A stretch of 46,241 nt of DNA, taken from NCBI GenBank assembly GCA_025458335.1, contig JALOSQ010000006.1, positions 1-46,241 of the forward strand, given 5' to 3'. Below are positions 46,149-46,241 of the stretch, piece after piece. The translations under genes were made by a program, and so were the position numbers. The notes under the pieces are model-generated. The model had not been told where the DNA came from. It did no database searches and saw only the letters and a program-made list of their open reading frames with translations. How positions within the stretch are numbered: position 1 is the stretch's first letter; each line of letters opens with the position of its first letter. Origin of the DNA: Ideonella sp. (lineage in GTDB: Bacteria > Pseudomonadota > Gammaproteobacteria > Burkholderiales > Burkholderiaceae_C).

Positions 46149-46241
46149 TCATCGCAACAGCATCTGCACCGTGGATTCGAGGACCGCGACGCTGAAGGGT
46201 TTGCTCAGGTAGGCGTCGGCGCCGGCGTTCGAGCCCCGGTC
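46149..46241 (-). CDS. Response-regulator receiver domain, C-terminal end (5' truncated by window)
   Basis: Reverse-strand translation DRGSNAGADAYLSKPFSVAVLESTVQMLLR* (31 codons); GADAYLSKPF is the REC-domain conserved-Lys motif. Not in the ORF track. Confidence 0.82.
   Translation of the reverse strand, partial: DRGSNAGADAYLSKPFSVAVLESTVQMLLR

Overview
High-GC proteobacterial chromosomal window, Burkholderiales-like by gene content and order; this is inference, since no database search was possible. I see no IS element, integrase, phage gene or CRISPR array. Blocks from left to right: (1) translation operon thrS(partial)-infC-rpmI-rplT-pheS-pheT-ihfA-merR, then tRNA-Pro(GGG) with a Rho-independent terminator; (2) chrA-like chromate transporter, MarC-family protein, small membrane protein, DUF4743-type Nudix hydrolase; (3) a divergent phosphonate island. 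Its minus-strand arm is phnR-type GntR > phnA > phnY > PhnZ-like HD oxygenase > EamA permease > dimethylglycine-dehydrogenase-like FAD/GcvT protein. Its plus-strand arm is 2-AEP-type ABC importer (SBP, ATPase, fused permease) > phnW; (4) a plus-strand module of glutamine-synthetase-like ligase, dienelactone hydrolase family protein, Fe-ADH, ALDH and HAD phosphatase; (5) phenylacetate cluster paaI-K-A-B-C-D-E-R-Z; (6) patatin/beta-barrel (PlpD-like) protein, DUF4010/MgtC-like membrane protein, MBL/beta-CASP protein, and a FIST protein overlapping a soluble histidine kinase, with the C-terminal end of a convergent response regulator at the window edge (absent from the ORF track). The best candidate for undescribed biology is the extended phosphonate island: a FAD/GcvT demethylase-like enzyme, an orphan PhnZ-like HD oxygenase and a DMT permease packed onto phnAY/phnR, followed downstream of phnW by a gamma-glutamylation-type module. 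The smaller, directly visible result I trust most is that infC must start at a non-canonical ATC codon.
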